From Paracoccaceae bacterium (GTDB taxonomy: Bacteria; Pseudomonadota; Alphaproteobacteria; Rhodobacterales; Rhodobacteraceae), in NCBI GenBank assembly GCA_020630695.1, contig JAHDIS010000020.1, positions 1 through 59,295 on the forward strand: a DNA stretch of 59,295 bases, written 5' to 3'. Position numbers and translations under genes: made by a program. Shown here piece after piece: positions 8,756-16,334 of this stretch (positions within the stretch are counted from its first letter, which is position 1; each line of letters opens with the position of its first letter). Under the pieces are notes generated by a model. It ran no database searches and was not told where the DNA came from. It saw only the letters and a program-made list of their open reading frames with translations.

Positions 8756-9666
8756 GTGACGATTTCCTGCAAAGAGGCGCGCGCCGCCTTGAGACCTTCA
8801 AGGGTCATGCGCTCGGCGTCTGCCAGCGTCACCGGCACACCCTGCGCCTGCAGAGCGCCACAATAGGCATTCGCAATGCCACGTGCACCCAGTACGGCAA
8901 TGTTCTGACCCAGCCAGTAGGGTCGCGCAGCGGCCAACTCCATACCAATCAGCAGACCCGACAACCGAGACCGCGCGACGGCGGGATCGAGACTGTCCAA
9001 CAGGGATTCGGCCCGCAGGGCAAATAGATCTGACGCAACACCCGCCGGACGGCCCATCGCGTGGCTAACGGCGGCAAGGAAGGCGTCGTTTTCCCAACCG
9101 TCTTCGTTGACTGAGTGACGAAGCACGGATTGTTCGGACAAAAGCGCAAACATCTCACCGGTCAAATAAGTACGGAAGCTGACAATCTCGCCTGCGCTGA
9201 CCTGTACCCACTTCGTATGCGTGCCCGGCAGACAGATAATGCCGTCAAAATCCTTGTTCAGCGCCAGAAACCCGGCAACCTGAGTTTCCTCGCCGCGCAT
9301 CACATCTGCCGGGCTGGTCTGCTTTACCCCCGGAAGGATATGCACCAGCAGTTTTCCATCGCGCACCGGGGCGCGCACGGCCTCGGCGGCTGAGGGCGGT
9401 GTGCAGGGTGCTGTCGCATAAGGCGCTTCGGCCCAGCCCTGCCGGCTGCCAGCCATTCCACATGCAAAAACGCGCAGAACATCGCCCTGGGGCTCTTGTG
9501 GCAGCTCGGCGATCAGCTTTTTCAGCGCGGGTTCAAACCCATCCCGGGTCAGACCACCCATGCCATCGGCGCTGTGAACCTTGGCCAATACATCGCTGCC
9601 GCGCAGGTGCCACAGCCGCATGTGCGATGTGCCCCAGTCTACCGCGATCCAGTCTTCCGACGCCAT
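8752..9666 (-). CDS. dgoK: 2-dehydro-3-deoxygalactonokinase
   Basis: A 304-residue member of the DgoK sugar-kinase family (actin-like ATPase fold). IAVDWGTSHMRLWHL is the phosphate-1 motif at the N-terminus, LPGTHTKWVQV and the TGEMFALLSEQSVL stretch are family signatures, and GLLIGMELAAARPYW lies in the C-terminal lobe. It phosphorylates 2-dehydro-3-deoxygalactonate at C6 with ATP, supplying the adjacent aldolase. Nine bases separate it from the SDR gene. Confidence 0.9.
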   Translation of the reverse strand: MASEDWIAVDWGTSHMRLWHLRGSDVLAKVHSADGMGGLTRDGFEPALKKLIAELPQEPQGDVLRVFACGMAGSRQGWAEAPYATAPCTPPSAAEAVRAPVRDGKLLVHILPGVKQTSPADVMRGEETQVAGFLALNKDFDGIICLPGTHTKWVQVSAGEIVSFRTYLTGEMFALLSEQSVLRHSVNEDGWENDAFLAAVSHAMGRPAGVASDLFALRAESLLDSLDPAVARSRLSGLLIGMELAAARPYWLGQNIAVLGARGIANAYCGALQAQGVPVTLADAERMTLEGLKAARASLQEIVT

Positions 9667-9675
9667 GGCGCCCCC

Positions 9676-10443
9676 CTATCCTGCCACCGTGACAACGCCG
9701 CCGTCGACAGCGATGCATTGCCCGGTCATCATCCGGCTGGCCTTGGACGCAAGGAACAAGGTTGCCTCAACGATGTCCTGTTCGACCAAATGCTCCTTAA
9801 GGCATTGGCGTTCCAGATGCCCGGCCAGTGCCTCGGGCGTCGCCCATTTGTCTTTTTGCTTTTGCGTGAGCACCCAGCCGGGTGCAAGCGCGTTTACACG
9901 AACGCCGTCAGAGCCGAATTCCCGTGCAAGGCTGCGCGTCATGGCCGTGATTGCGCCATTCGCAGCGGTGTAAGATGCGTAACCGGCGTTGCCCATCATA
10001 TAAGAGATCGAGCTGAAGTTCACGATCGCACCGCCGCCTGCCTGCTTCATGCCTTCCAGAACGGATTGACAGGCAAAGAAGTAGGCCTTGAGGTTGATCG
10101 CCTGAGACCAGTCCCAGAAACTTTCGTCCACTTCGAGCGTCGCATGACGCTGATCATTGGCAGCATTGTTGACCAGAACCGTCACAGGGCCGTGGGCCTC
10201 TGCCGCCTGTCCAACAGCCGCCTTCAGCGCCGCTACGTCGGTGATGTCACAAGGGATGAACAGCGGACGGCTGCCATGCTTTGCTTCCATTTCATCGCAA
10301 AATGCGCTGGCGTCGGACCGCTGAACAAAAGCCACCTTCGCACCTTGCTGCAAAAATCCGTCTGTCAGAGCGGACCCAATGCCAGAGCCGCCTCCGGTGA
10401 CAAAGACCGAGGCCTCTTTGAGGTCGTGGAACGTACTGTGCAT
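9676..10443 (-). CDS. SDR family dehydrogenase, probable sugar 1-dehydrogenase
   Basis: A 255-residue classical SDR. The TGGGSGIG cofactor motif (residues 16-23), VNNAAN and the C-terminal AVDGG motif are clear. The catalytic serine (145) and tyrosine (158) have the usual 13-residue spacing, but the residue four after the tyrosine is asparagine (YTAAN), where the family has lysine. By context the enzyme should oxidise galactose released by the GH4 and GH42 enzymes to galactonolactone. The lysine change makes activity uncertain. The ATG overlaps the preceding GH4 stop as TAATG. Confidence 0.85.
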   Translation of the reverse strand: MHSTFHDLKEASVFVTGGGSGIGSALTDGFLQQGAKVAFVQRSDASAFCDEMEAKHGSRPLFIPCDITDVAALKAAVGQAAEAHGPVTVLVNNAANDQRHATLEVDESFWDWSQAINLKAYFFACQSVLEGMKQAGGGAIVNFSSISYMMGNAGYASYTAANGAITAMTRSLAREFGSDGVRVNALAPGWVLTQKQKDKWATPEALAGHLERQCLKEHLVEQDIVEATLFLASKASRMMTGQCIAVDGGVVTVAG

Positions 10444-11786
10444 TATGCTGCTTTCTTGTTGGAACGTGCCCAGGCCGGAACCCAGTCACCATGCGCTGCG
10501 AGCAGATCGCTCACAAGGCTTCGGATCTGCCGCAAGTCAAGCTCGGCGGCGGTGTGAGGATCCATCATGGCGGCGTGATAGAGGTGCTCGGGCGCTTCAT
10601 CCACCAAGGCCCGAACTGTCAATTCCTGCACGTTGATCTGGCTGCGCATAAGCGCGGTCAGCTGCGGTGGCACATCATCGACGACCGATGGCTGAATGCC
10701 ATTGGCATCCACGAGACAAGGCGTTTCGACAGCCGCGCCTGTTGGCAGCTGCGGCATCTGTCCCCGGTTCGGCAGGTTGCCATAGATGGTGTAGGGCGTG
10801 TTGGTGATCATGGCGTTCATGATCTCTGCGCCAAATTCATGGCTCTTTTCATGCGCGACCTGTGCGGCTCCTTTAAGCGCTTCGGCCTGTTCGGCCCATT
10901 CTGCGCGCTGTTCGATGCACCGTTTGGGATATTCATCCAGCGGGATGTTGAAGGTTTCAATCAAGTCTTCGCGGCCATCCTTGATGAACCAAGGCACATA
11001 TTCGGCCAGATGTTCGGACGACTCTGTACAGAAATACCCAAGGTGATCCATCACTTCGTAGCGCACCGTATTGGCGCAACGCGGCATCAACAACGGCGGC
11101 TTGGGCAAGCGGCCTTCGGCGTAGCCACGGCGCAGGTCCGGATAGATGTCCCGGCCCTGATGTTTGAAATCGAGGAAAAAGGCGACGTGGTTCACACCCG
11201 CAACACGATAGGTGAATTCGTGTTTGGGCAATTCCAGATCATGCGCGATTTCTTCAACCGTGTTTTGCACCGAATGGCACAAACCCACCTGTTTGATGTG
11301 CGGATAGCGTTCCGCCAGCGCCCATGTGTTGATTGCCATCGGGTTTACATACTGCAGCAGCAAAGCATCCGGGCACAGTGCCGCCATATCCTCTGCAACG
11401 GCCCAGAGATGCGGAACGGTGCGCAGACCGCGCATGATACCGCCAATGCCCAGTGTGTCCCCGATGGTCTGGCGCAGGCCGTAGCGGCTTGGGATTTCAA
11501 AATCCGTCACCGTGCAGGGCTCGTACCCGCCGATCTGGAAGGCCGTGACTACAAAATCGGCGCCATCCAAAGCCGCGCGGCGATCCTGTGTGGCTGTCAC
11601 GGTCGCACCCGTGTCCATGGTGGCAATCATGGCGCGCAGCAGCGTCGCGCTTTCTTCCAGGCGCTGCGCATCAATATCCATAAGGGCAAAGTCTGCGTTG
11701 CGAAGGCTTTCGAAATGCAGGCAATCGCCAAGGATGTTTTTCATGAAGATCGTGGAGCCCGCTCCGATAAAGGCGATCTTTGTCAT
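10443..11786 (-). CDS. GH4 family alpha-galactosidase (MelA/AglA type)
   Basis: A 447-residue GH4 enzyme. IAFIGAGSTIF is the NAD-binding loop, GDTLGIGGIMRGLRT lies in the GH4 core, and GLCHSVQNT (near residue 172) holds the Cys and a His that ligate the divalent metal; GVNHVAFFLDF follows. The family uses NAD and a metal in a redox-assisted elimination mechanism. The Cys-His context and the GDTLGIGG motif favour the alpha-galactosidase branch over alpha-glucosidase or 6-phospho-glucosidase. There is no phosphate-specific transporter nearby, so the substrate is probably a free alpha-galactoside. Confidence 0.85.
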   Translation of the reverse strand: MTKIAFIGAGSTIFMKNILGDCLHFESLRNADFALMDIDAQRLEESATLLRAMIATMDTGATVTATQDRRAALDGADFVVTAFQIGGYEPCTVTDFEIPSRYGLRQTIGDTLGIGGIMRGLRTVPHLWAVAEDMAALCPDALLLQYVNPMAINTWALAERYPHIKQVGLCHSVQNTVEEIAHDLELPKHEFTYRVAGVNHVAFFLDFKHQGRDIYPDLRRGYAEGRLPKPPLLMPRCANTVRYEVMDHLGYFCTESSEHLAEYVPWFIKDGREDLIETFNIPLDEYPKRCIEQRAEWAEQAEALKGAAQVAHEKSHEFGAEIMNAMITNTPYTIYGNLPNRGQMPQLPTGAAVETPCLVDANGIQPSVVDDVPPQLTALMRSQINVQELTVRALVDEAPEHLYHAAMMDPHTAAELDLRQIRSLVSDLLAAHGDWVPAWARSNKKAA

Positions 11787-11795
11787 CGTCGTTCC

Positions 11796-12644
11796 CTATT
11801 TGACGGCACCGAGGGTCAGCCCGGCGATGAAGTGTTTCTGCATGGCAAAGAACATGATGACCGGTGGGAGGGCGGCCACGATGCTGCCCGCGCTCATCAG
11901 GTGATACTGCGCCACGAATTGCGAATTGAACGAGGTGATACCAGCCGTGACCGGCTGTGCATCCGGGCCTTGGGTCAACACCACGGCCCAGAAATAATCG
12001 TTCCAGATGAAGGTAAAGATCAGTACCGCCAGCGCAGCGATGGCCGGGCGCATCAGGGGCAGCACGATGTACCAGAAGATGCGCCATTCCGCGATGCCTT
12101 CGACACGAGCCGCTTCGATCAGCTCGTAAGGCAGCGCACGGATAAAATTGCGCATGAACAGCGTGCAGAACCCGGTCTGGAACGCGATATGGAACAGCAC
12201 CAGACCAATTTTGGTGTCGTACAGCCCCATATTCACAGTCAAATCGCGCACAGGCACCATCAGGATCTGAAACGGCACAAAGTTACCTGCGATAAACATG
12301 AAGAATATCAAAAGGTTGCCGCGAAACCGATAGATGCCCAGCGCGAACCCCGTCATGCAGGACAGCGCCACCGCGCCGATGACCGTCGGCACAGTGATCA
12401 AGAGCGAATTGAGCAGATATCGGGGCATATCGCTTTCGAAAAAGACTTTGCCGTAGTTGGTAAAGAACTCGAAGGACGACGGCATGCCCCAGTAGTTGCC
12501 ATTGGTAAAGTCCGACAAAGGCCGGATCGAGAACAGGCCGACGGCCAGCAATGGCAGCAACCACAGGATCAGCGCCAATGGAACAAGCGTTTGATAGGTG
12601 ATCTGCGCCGCGCGCGGGCGTTTCTGAATGGGTGTCGGGAACAT
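11796..12644 (-). CDS. carbohydrate ABC transporter permease (MalG type)
   Basis: A 282-residue permease with six predicted helices, from VPLALILWLLPLLAVGLFS at the N-terminus to VAALPPVIMFFAMQKHFIAG. The cytoplasmic EAA loop (YELIEAARVEGIAEWRIFWYIVLP, with the conserved EAA and G) contacts the ATPase. The C-terminus KHFIAGLTLGAVK is typical of MalG-like permeases. It is separated from its partner permease by the YjbR-like gene, whose stop ends one base before this start codon. Confidence 0.93.
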   Translation of the reverse strand: MFPTPIQKRPRAAQITYQTLVPLALILWLLPLLAVGLFSIRPLSDFTNGNYWGMPSSFEFFTNYGKVFFESDMPRYLLNSLLITVPTVIGAVALSCMTGFALGIYRFRGNLLIFFMFIAGNFVPFQILMVPVRDLTVNMGLYDTKIGLVLFHIAFQTGFCTLFMRNFIRALPYELIEAARVEGIAEWRIFWYIVLPLMRPAIAALAVLIFTFIWNDYFWAVVLTQGPDAQPVTAGITSFNSQFVAQYHLMSAGSIVAALPPVIMFFAMQKHFIAGLTLGAVK

Positions 12645-12645
12645 C

Positions 12646-13014
12646 TCAGACCTCCTGTACGCGCAGCGGCAAGCTGGCTTGCAGCTTTTTCGTCAGACCA
12701 CCGCGCACGGTGTCGTAGGATACGAAAATCCGGTGCTGCAGTTCGTCGGTTGGAACAGTTGGCGGCAGTTGCACCCACGATCGGTGGAAATAGGGTGCGC
12801 GCTGCGCCACGCCGGTCTCGATTAACATCGTTGCAGTCTCGGTGTCCGGCGTCTTGACGCTGACGCCAGGATTGACGGCGCCAATGCATGTGAACATCTT
12901 TCCGCCCACCTTCCAGGCATCATGCGCCTGGTCAAACGGATGGGTCAGCTCGGCACCAGGCAGCCCTTCTGCGATGGTGTTTACGCGGTCGCGCAGATCG
13001 GGTTGGCCGTTCAT
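12646..13014 (-). CDS. MmcQ/YjbR family protein between the two permease genes
   Basis: A 122-residue protein of the YjbR/MmcQ (DUF419) family. It has an alpha/beta CyaY-like fold with PFDQAHDAWKVGGKMFTCIG near residue 26, then ISVKTP-type (VSVKTPDTETATMLIE), the YFHRSWVQLP core, and a C-terminal helix. Members are often called DNA-binding because of double-wing structural resemblance, but the function is not established. It overlaps the upstream permease stop by four bases and almost touches the downstream permease start, so it must be co-translated with the transporter. Confidence 0.8.
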   Translation of the reverse strand: MNGQPDLRDRVNTIAEGLPGAELTHPFDQAHDAWKVGGKMFTCIGAVNPGVSVKTPDTETATMLIETGVAQRAPYFHRSWVQLPPTVPTDELQHRIFVSYDTVRGGLTKKLQASLPLRVQEV

Positions 13015-13943
13015 CGACGCGCCCCCTTCTCATCGCGGTACATGGACCACAGGAAGTAGCCGATAAAGACCAGCATGATCAGGAACAGAACGACCGCGAT
13101 GGCCGAGCCGTACCCCATTCGGAACCCATATTCTGACAGCGCCTTTTCGAACATGTAGAACGACAGCACGCGGGTTGATCCGAAGGGTCCGCCGTTGGTC
13201 ATGATCGAAATCAGATCGAACGAACGAAGCGCGCCGATAATAGTGACAACAAAGGCGATAAAGGTCGCAGGCTTGAGTTGCGGGATGATGACGTACCACA
13301 ACATCTTCCAGCCTTTTGCGCCGTCCAAACGCGCCGCTTCGACCTGTTCGGGATCCACGGCGTTCAAACCGGTCAGGTAAAGGATCATGCAATAAGCCGT
13401 CTGCGGCCAAAGCCCCGCGGCGATGATGCCATAAGTGGCCAGCGTCGGATCGCCAAGGATGTTCACAGGCCCTGCCCCAAAGACTCCGAGCACAAGATTC
13501 AGCAATCCTTCGCGTGGAAGGTAGAACCACGAAAACACCAGCCCCACGACCACCTGAGAGATCACAAATGGAAAGAAAAACAGGGACTTGTAGATACGGA
13601 TGCCCATGATGGTCTGATTGAGGAACAGCGCAATGAACAACCCCGCCGGAATGGCCAGCAAATACAGCGCCAACCATTTAACGTTGTTCCACAGTGAAAT
13701 CTCAAAGGCCCGGTCGGTCATCAATTCCTGATAGTTCCGAAAACCGACGTATTCGCCCTGCTCCGATAGCTCCCCCAGACCATTCCACTCGAACGTCGAG
13801 ATATAGAAGCTCTGAAAAATCGGGATGATCACGTAGACCGCAAAGAACAAAACACCCGGTGCAAGAAAGAGCAAAGGCGTGATCGTCATGCGATTGCGCT
13901 GCATCCAGCTGCGCGGAATGGTCGGGTCTGTTGCGGCTGTCAT
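13011..13943 (-). CDS. carbohydrate ABC transporter permease (MalF type)
   Basis: A 310-residue permease with about six helices. It opens with a cytoplasmic segment and PLLFLAPGVLFFAVYVIIPIF, and has the EAA loop VEAARLDGAKGWKMLWYVIIPQLKP. The periplasmic stretch after helix 1 (STFEWNGLGELSEQGEYVGFRNY) and the C-terminal GYGSAIAVVLFLIMLVFIGYF are typical of MalF/UgpA-like proteins. It pairs with the permease at 11796-12644 and takes sugars from the binding protein encoded upstream. Confidence 0.93.
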   Translation of the reverse strand: MTAATDPTIPRSWMQRNRMTITPLLFLAPGVLFFAVYVIIPIFQSFYISTFEWNGLGELSEQGEYVGFRNYQELMTDRAFEISLWNNVKWLALYLLAIPAGLFIALFLNQTIMGIRIYKSLFFFPFVISQVVVGLVFSWFYLPREGLLNLVLGVFGAGPVNILGDPTLATYGIIAAGLWPQTAYCMILYLTGLNAVDPEQVEAARLDGAKGWKMLWYVIIPQLKPATFIAFVVTIIGALRSFDLISIMTNGGPFGSTRVLSFYMFEKALSEYGFRMGYGSAIAVVLFLIMLVFIGYFLWSMYRDEKGARR

Positions 13944-14049
13944 GTGGGCTCCTCCTGCGGACCATCGCGTCCGGGCACATCATGCAAAAACCCAATGTCA
14001 GGGCTTGTGAATGCTGTCCCTATCCAAAACCGGATTTTGGGGATGAAAA

Positions 14050-14075
14050 GGGCGCGCGACAAGCATCGCGCGCCC
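14050..14075 (-). terminator. strong stem-loop after the sugar-binding-protein gene
   Basis: Arms GGGCGCGCGA (14050-14059) and TCGCGCGCCC (14066-14075) pair perfectly over 10 bp with a six-base loop. Read on the minus strand, it lies 11 bases past the stop of the binding-protein gene and is followed by TTTT. Such hairpins between a binding protein and its permeases usually give partial termination or 3'-end protection, so the binding protein is made in excess. Confidence 0.6.
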
Positions 14076-14086
14076 AGAGTTCGGTA

Positions 14087-15337
14087 TTACTTGTAGATAC
14101 GCTGACGCGCCTGTTCCATACGGCCCAGGATGTCGTCCAGGTTATCAGGGAAAACCATGAATTCCTGCAGACCTTCCATGCCGATCGACGCCATTTCAGC
14201 TGGGAAATCGCGATCGAAGAACTGCGCGATGCCGCCGGTTGCGTTCTGGCTCAGCATTTCAAAGCCCTGCTGGATGAATTCATCATCCGCAACCGAAGAG
14301 TTCGCGTTGATTGGCAGCTGGCCAAGACCGTCCGGACCGTTGATCTTGGACTGAACGTCAGCCGAGGTCACGAACTGAAGGAAGGCTTTTGCCGCGTCTA
14401 CGTTGCTTGCGCCCGATGCGATATGGAACGTGTCGGTCGGGGCGTCTTCACCCATCGGCACATCTGCGATCTTCGGGAACTGGTAGAAGTCGATCTGATC
14501 ATCAGTCAGACCCGCTTCACGCAGGTGCGGAACAGCAAAGTTACCGATCAGGTAGGCTGTCGCCTCACCGTTCACAACAAATGGCAGCGCTTCCTGCCAG
14601 CTGTATGTCTGGTGATCGTCGATGAACGCGCCCATGTCGATCAGCTTGCGCCAGTTGGCGAAAGTTTCGCGAACGCGATCGTCAGTCCATGCGACCTTGC
14701 CCTGTGCCAGTTCCATATGGAAATCAAAGCCGTTGGTGCGCATGTTCAGGTAGTCGAACCAGCCGCCGGCAGTCCACAGGAACTTGGAGCCGATCGAATA
14801 GCACTTCTTGCCCGCGTCGAGGATTTTCTGGCAGTTGGCCATTTCTTCTTCGAAGGTGGCTGGCTCTGCGAGACCCAGTTCCTTGAAGATGTCCTCACGG
14901 TAGTAGATGCCCCACTGGTAGTAGGAATAGGGCACGCCCCACTGTTTGCCATCGATGGTCATGGCGCCCTTAACAGCGTCCAGACCCGGCAGATCGCCGC
15001 CCGAGTACATATCCGAGATGTCCATGAACAGACCGGATTCGACGTAGGGCAGCATGCGGTTGGCAGCATACCAGTTCACGACGTCGGGCGGGTTGGCCGA
15101 CAGCGCGTTGCGAATCTGGCTTTTCCAAGCTTCCCGATCGACAATCTCCAGCTCCACTGTGAGATCAGGGTGCATTGCACCGAAATCCGCAGCGAGACCT
15201 TCCATGATTGCGCGGGGCGCAGGGTTCGACATGTCGGACATGATACGCAGCGTGCCTTCGAGATCTGCATGAGCAGGCGCGGCAAGTGCAGTTGTCATCG
15301 CCAGCGCAGCGGCTGCCGAGGTGAATTTGCGAAGCAT
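14087..15337 (-). CDS. extracellular sugar-binding protein of the galactoside ABC transporter
   Basis: A 416-residue family 1 solute-binding protein. The signal peptide (MLRKFTSAAAALAMTTALAAPAHA) ends in an AHA-type cleavage site. The mature part begins LEGTLRIMSDM and contains AWKSQIRNALSANPPDVV and WGVPYSYYQWGIYYRED, the hinge and ligand-pocket regions of this family. A perfect GGGAGG lies five bases upstream of the ATG. It is the first gene of the minus-strand operon, divergent from the IclR gene. The specificity is inferred from the GH4/GH42 genes. Confidence 0.92.
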   Translation of the reverse strand: MLRKFTSAAAALAMTTALAAPAHADLEGTLRIMSDMSNPAPRAIMEGLAADFGAMHPDLTVELEIVDREAWKSQIRNALSANPPDVVNWYAANRMLPYVESGLFMDISDMYSGGDLPGLDAVKGAMTIDGKQWGVPYSYYQWGIYYREDIFKELGLAEPATFEEEMANCQKILDAGKKCYSIGSKFLWTAGGWFDYLNMRTNGFDFHMELAQGKVAWTDDRVRETFANWRKLIDMGAFIDDHQTYSWQEALPFVVNGEATAYLIGNFAVPHLREAGLTDDQIDFYQFPKIADVPMGEDAPTDTFHIASGASNVDAAKAFLQFVTSADVQSKINGPDGLGQLPINANSSVADDEFIQQGFEMLSQNATGGIAQFFDRDFPAEMASIGMEGLQEFMVFPDNLDDILGRMEQARQRIYK

Positions 15338-15410
15338 GGTATCCTCCCTATCGCTTCAACATCTGTAACGACCCACCCAAAATTTCACGGCCTAGAGTCT
15401 GGTGCTTCTA

Positions 15411-15427
15411 GTTTCATTATGTGAAAC
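15411..15427. promoter_or_regulatory. candidate IclR operator
   Basis: GTTTCA-N5-TGAAAC is a perfect six-base inverted repeat in the intergenic region between the binding-protein gene and the iclR gene. It lies 14 bases upstream of the likely -35 of the iclR promoter and about 75 bases from the binding-protein ATG. IclR-family regulators such as KdgR bind GAAAC/GTTTC palindromes. Binding is inferred. Confidence 0.5.
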
Positions 15428-15440
15428 TTTGTTTTGGATA

Positions 15441-15469
15441 TTGAAAACTTAACCCCGACTCGCCTATGC
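15441..15469 (+). promoter_or_regulatory. probable promoter of the iclR-ATPase genes
   Basis: TTGAAA (15441-15446) and CTATGC (15464-15469) are separated by 17 bases, a sigma-70-type layout in a GC-rich alphaproteobacterium. They lie about 60 bases before the iclR start. Confidence 0.45.
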
Positions 15470-15530
15470 TTGTCAACAGCCCTGACAAACACGCGCCACA
15501 AGAGCGCCGGGCACGGGAGGAGATGAAACG

Positions 15531-16331
15531 ATGGCCGCAGCCGGTGAAGGTACAGTTGCAAAGGCGCTGGAAGTGTTGGACCGGGTTGCCGGTTACGGCA
15601 GGCCAGTCAAGTTCTCGGAACTGCTGGATGACAGCCCCTACCCCAAGGCGACTCTCTACCGGTTTCTGCAAACTCTGACCGGACAGCGGATGCTGTCTTA
15701 TGACCCCGATCGCGGAACCTATGCGCCGGGCATGCGGCTTGTCCGGCTGGCCCACGCGGCCTGGCAACAAAGCTCACTTGCACCCATAGCGCGTCCGCAC
15801 CTCGATACTCTGTCGGAACGTCTGGGCGAAACCGTTCATTTGGCGCAGCTGGACAACGGCCAGGTGCTCTATGTCGACAAACGGAATGCGCGCACGCCTG
15901 TGCAAATGTACAGTCAGGCGGGCAAGGTCGGGCCGGCCTATTGCACCGGCGTCGGCAAGGCCATGCTGGCCTTTTTGCCCGAAGAACAATTGGCCGACGC
16001 GCTGGAACAGCAAAGCTGGCGCCGGTTTACAGACAAGACATTTACCGACCCGGCCAGCCTGCGTGGCGAGTTGCTGCGCATCCGGGCCCGCGGCCATAGT
16101 TTTGACGACGAAGAACACGAACCCGGCATTATCTGTATCGCTCTGCCGATCCTGACATCGTCAGGCCGTCCGCTGGGCGCGCTGTCCATTACCAGCACCA
16201 CATCACGAACCAGTCTGGCCGAAATGGAACAGCTGGCCCCTGCATTGAACGAAACTGCTCAGGCTATCGGTCGCGACGCCGAAGACTGGGCCTTTCCAGA
16301 AACGCAAACTCGCGCATTCAAAGGAGCATAA
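15531..16331 (+). CDS. IclR family transcriptional regulator of the galactoside locus
   Basis: A 266-residue IclR-type regulator. The N-terminal winged helix (about residues 8-70) contains KALEVLDRV, FSELLDDSPYPKATLYRFLQTL (recognition helix) and a wing. The effector domain (about 80-255) has GETVHLAQLDNGQVLYVD, the CTGVGKAMLAFLPE motif and GALSITSTTSR. GGAG lies eight bases before the ATG. It is divergent from the transporter/catabolic operon and immediately upstream of the ATPase gene, so it most likely senses a galactoside or a galactonate-pathway intermediate. Confidence 0.9.
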   Translation: MAAAGEGTVAKALEVLDRVAGYGRPVKFSELLDDSPYPKATLYRFLQTLTGQRMLSYDPDRGTYAPGMRLVRLAHAAWQQSSLAPIARPHLDTLSERLGETVHLAQLDNGQVLYVDKRNARTPVQMYSQAGKVGPAYCTGVGKAMLAFLPEEQLADALEQQSWRRFTDKTFTDPASLRGELLRIRARGHSFDDEEHEPGIICIALPILTSSGRPLGALSITSTTSRTSLAEMEQLAPALNETAQAIGRDAEDWAFPETQTRAFKGA

Positions 16332-16334
16332 CCC

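Noticed and set aside
10491-12857. 788-codon open frame on the plus strand
   Set aside because: It lies exactly opposite the GH4, permease and YjbR genes, is Arg/His/Gln-rich without any domain, and has no ribosome binding site. It is an antisense shadow in GC-rich DNA.
13931-15424. 497-codon open frame on the plus strand
   Set aside because: It is opposite the sugar-binding-protein gene and crosses its control region.
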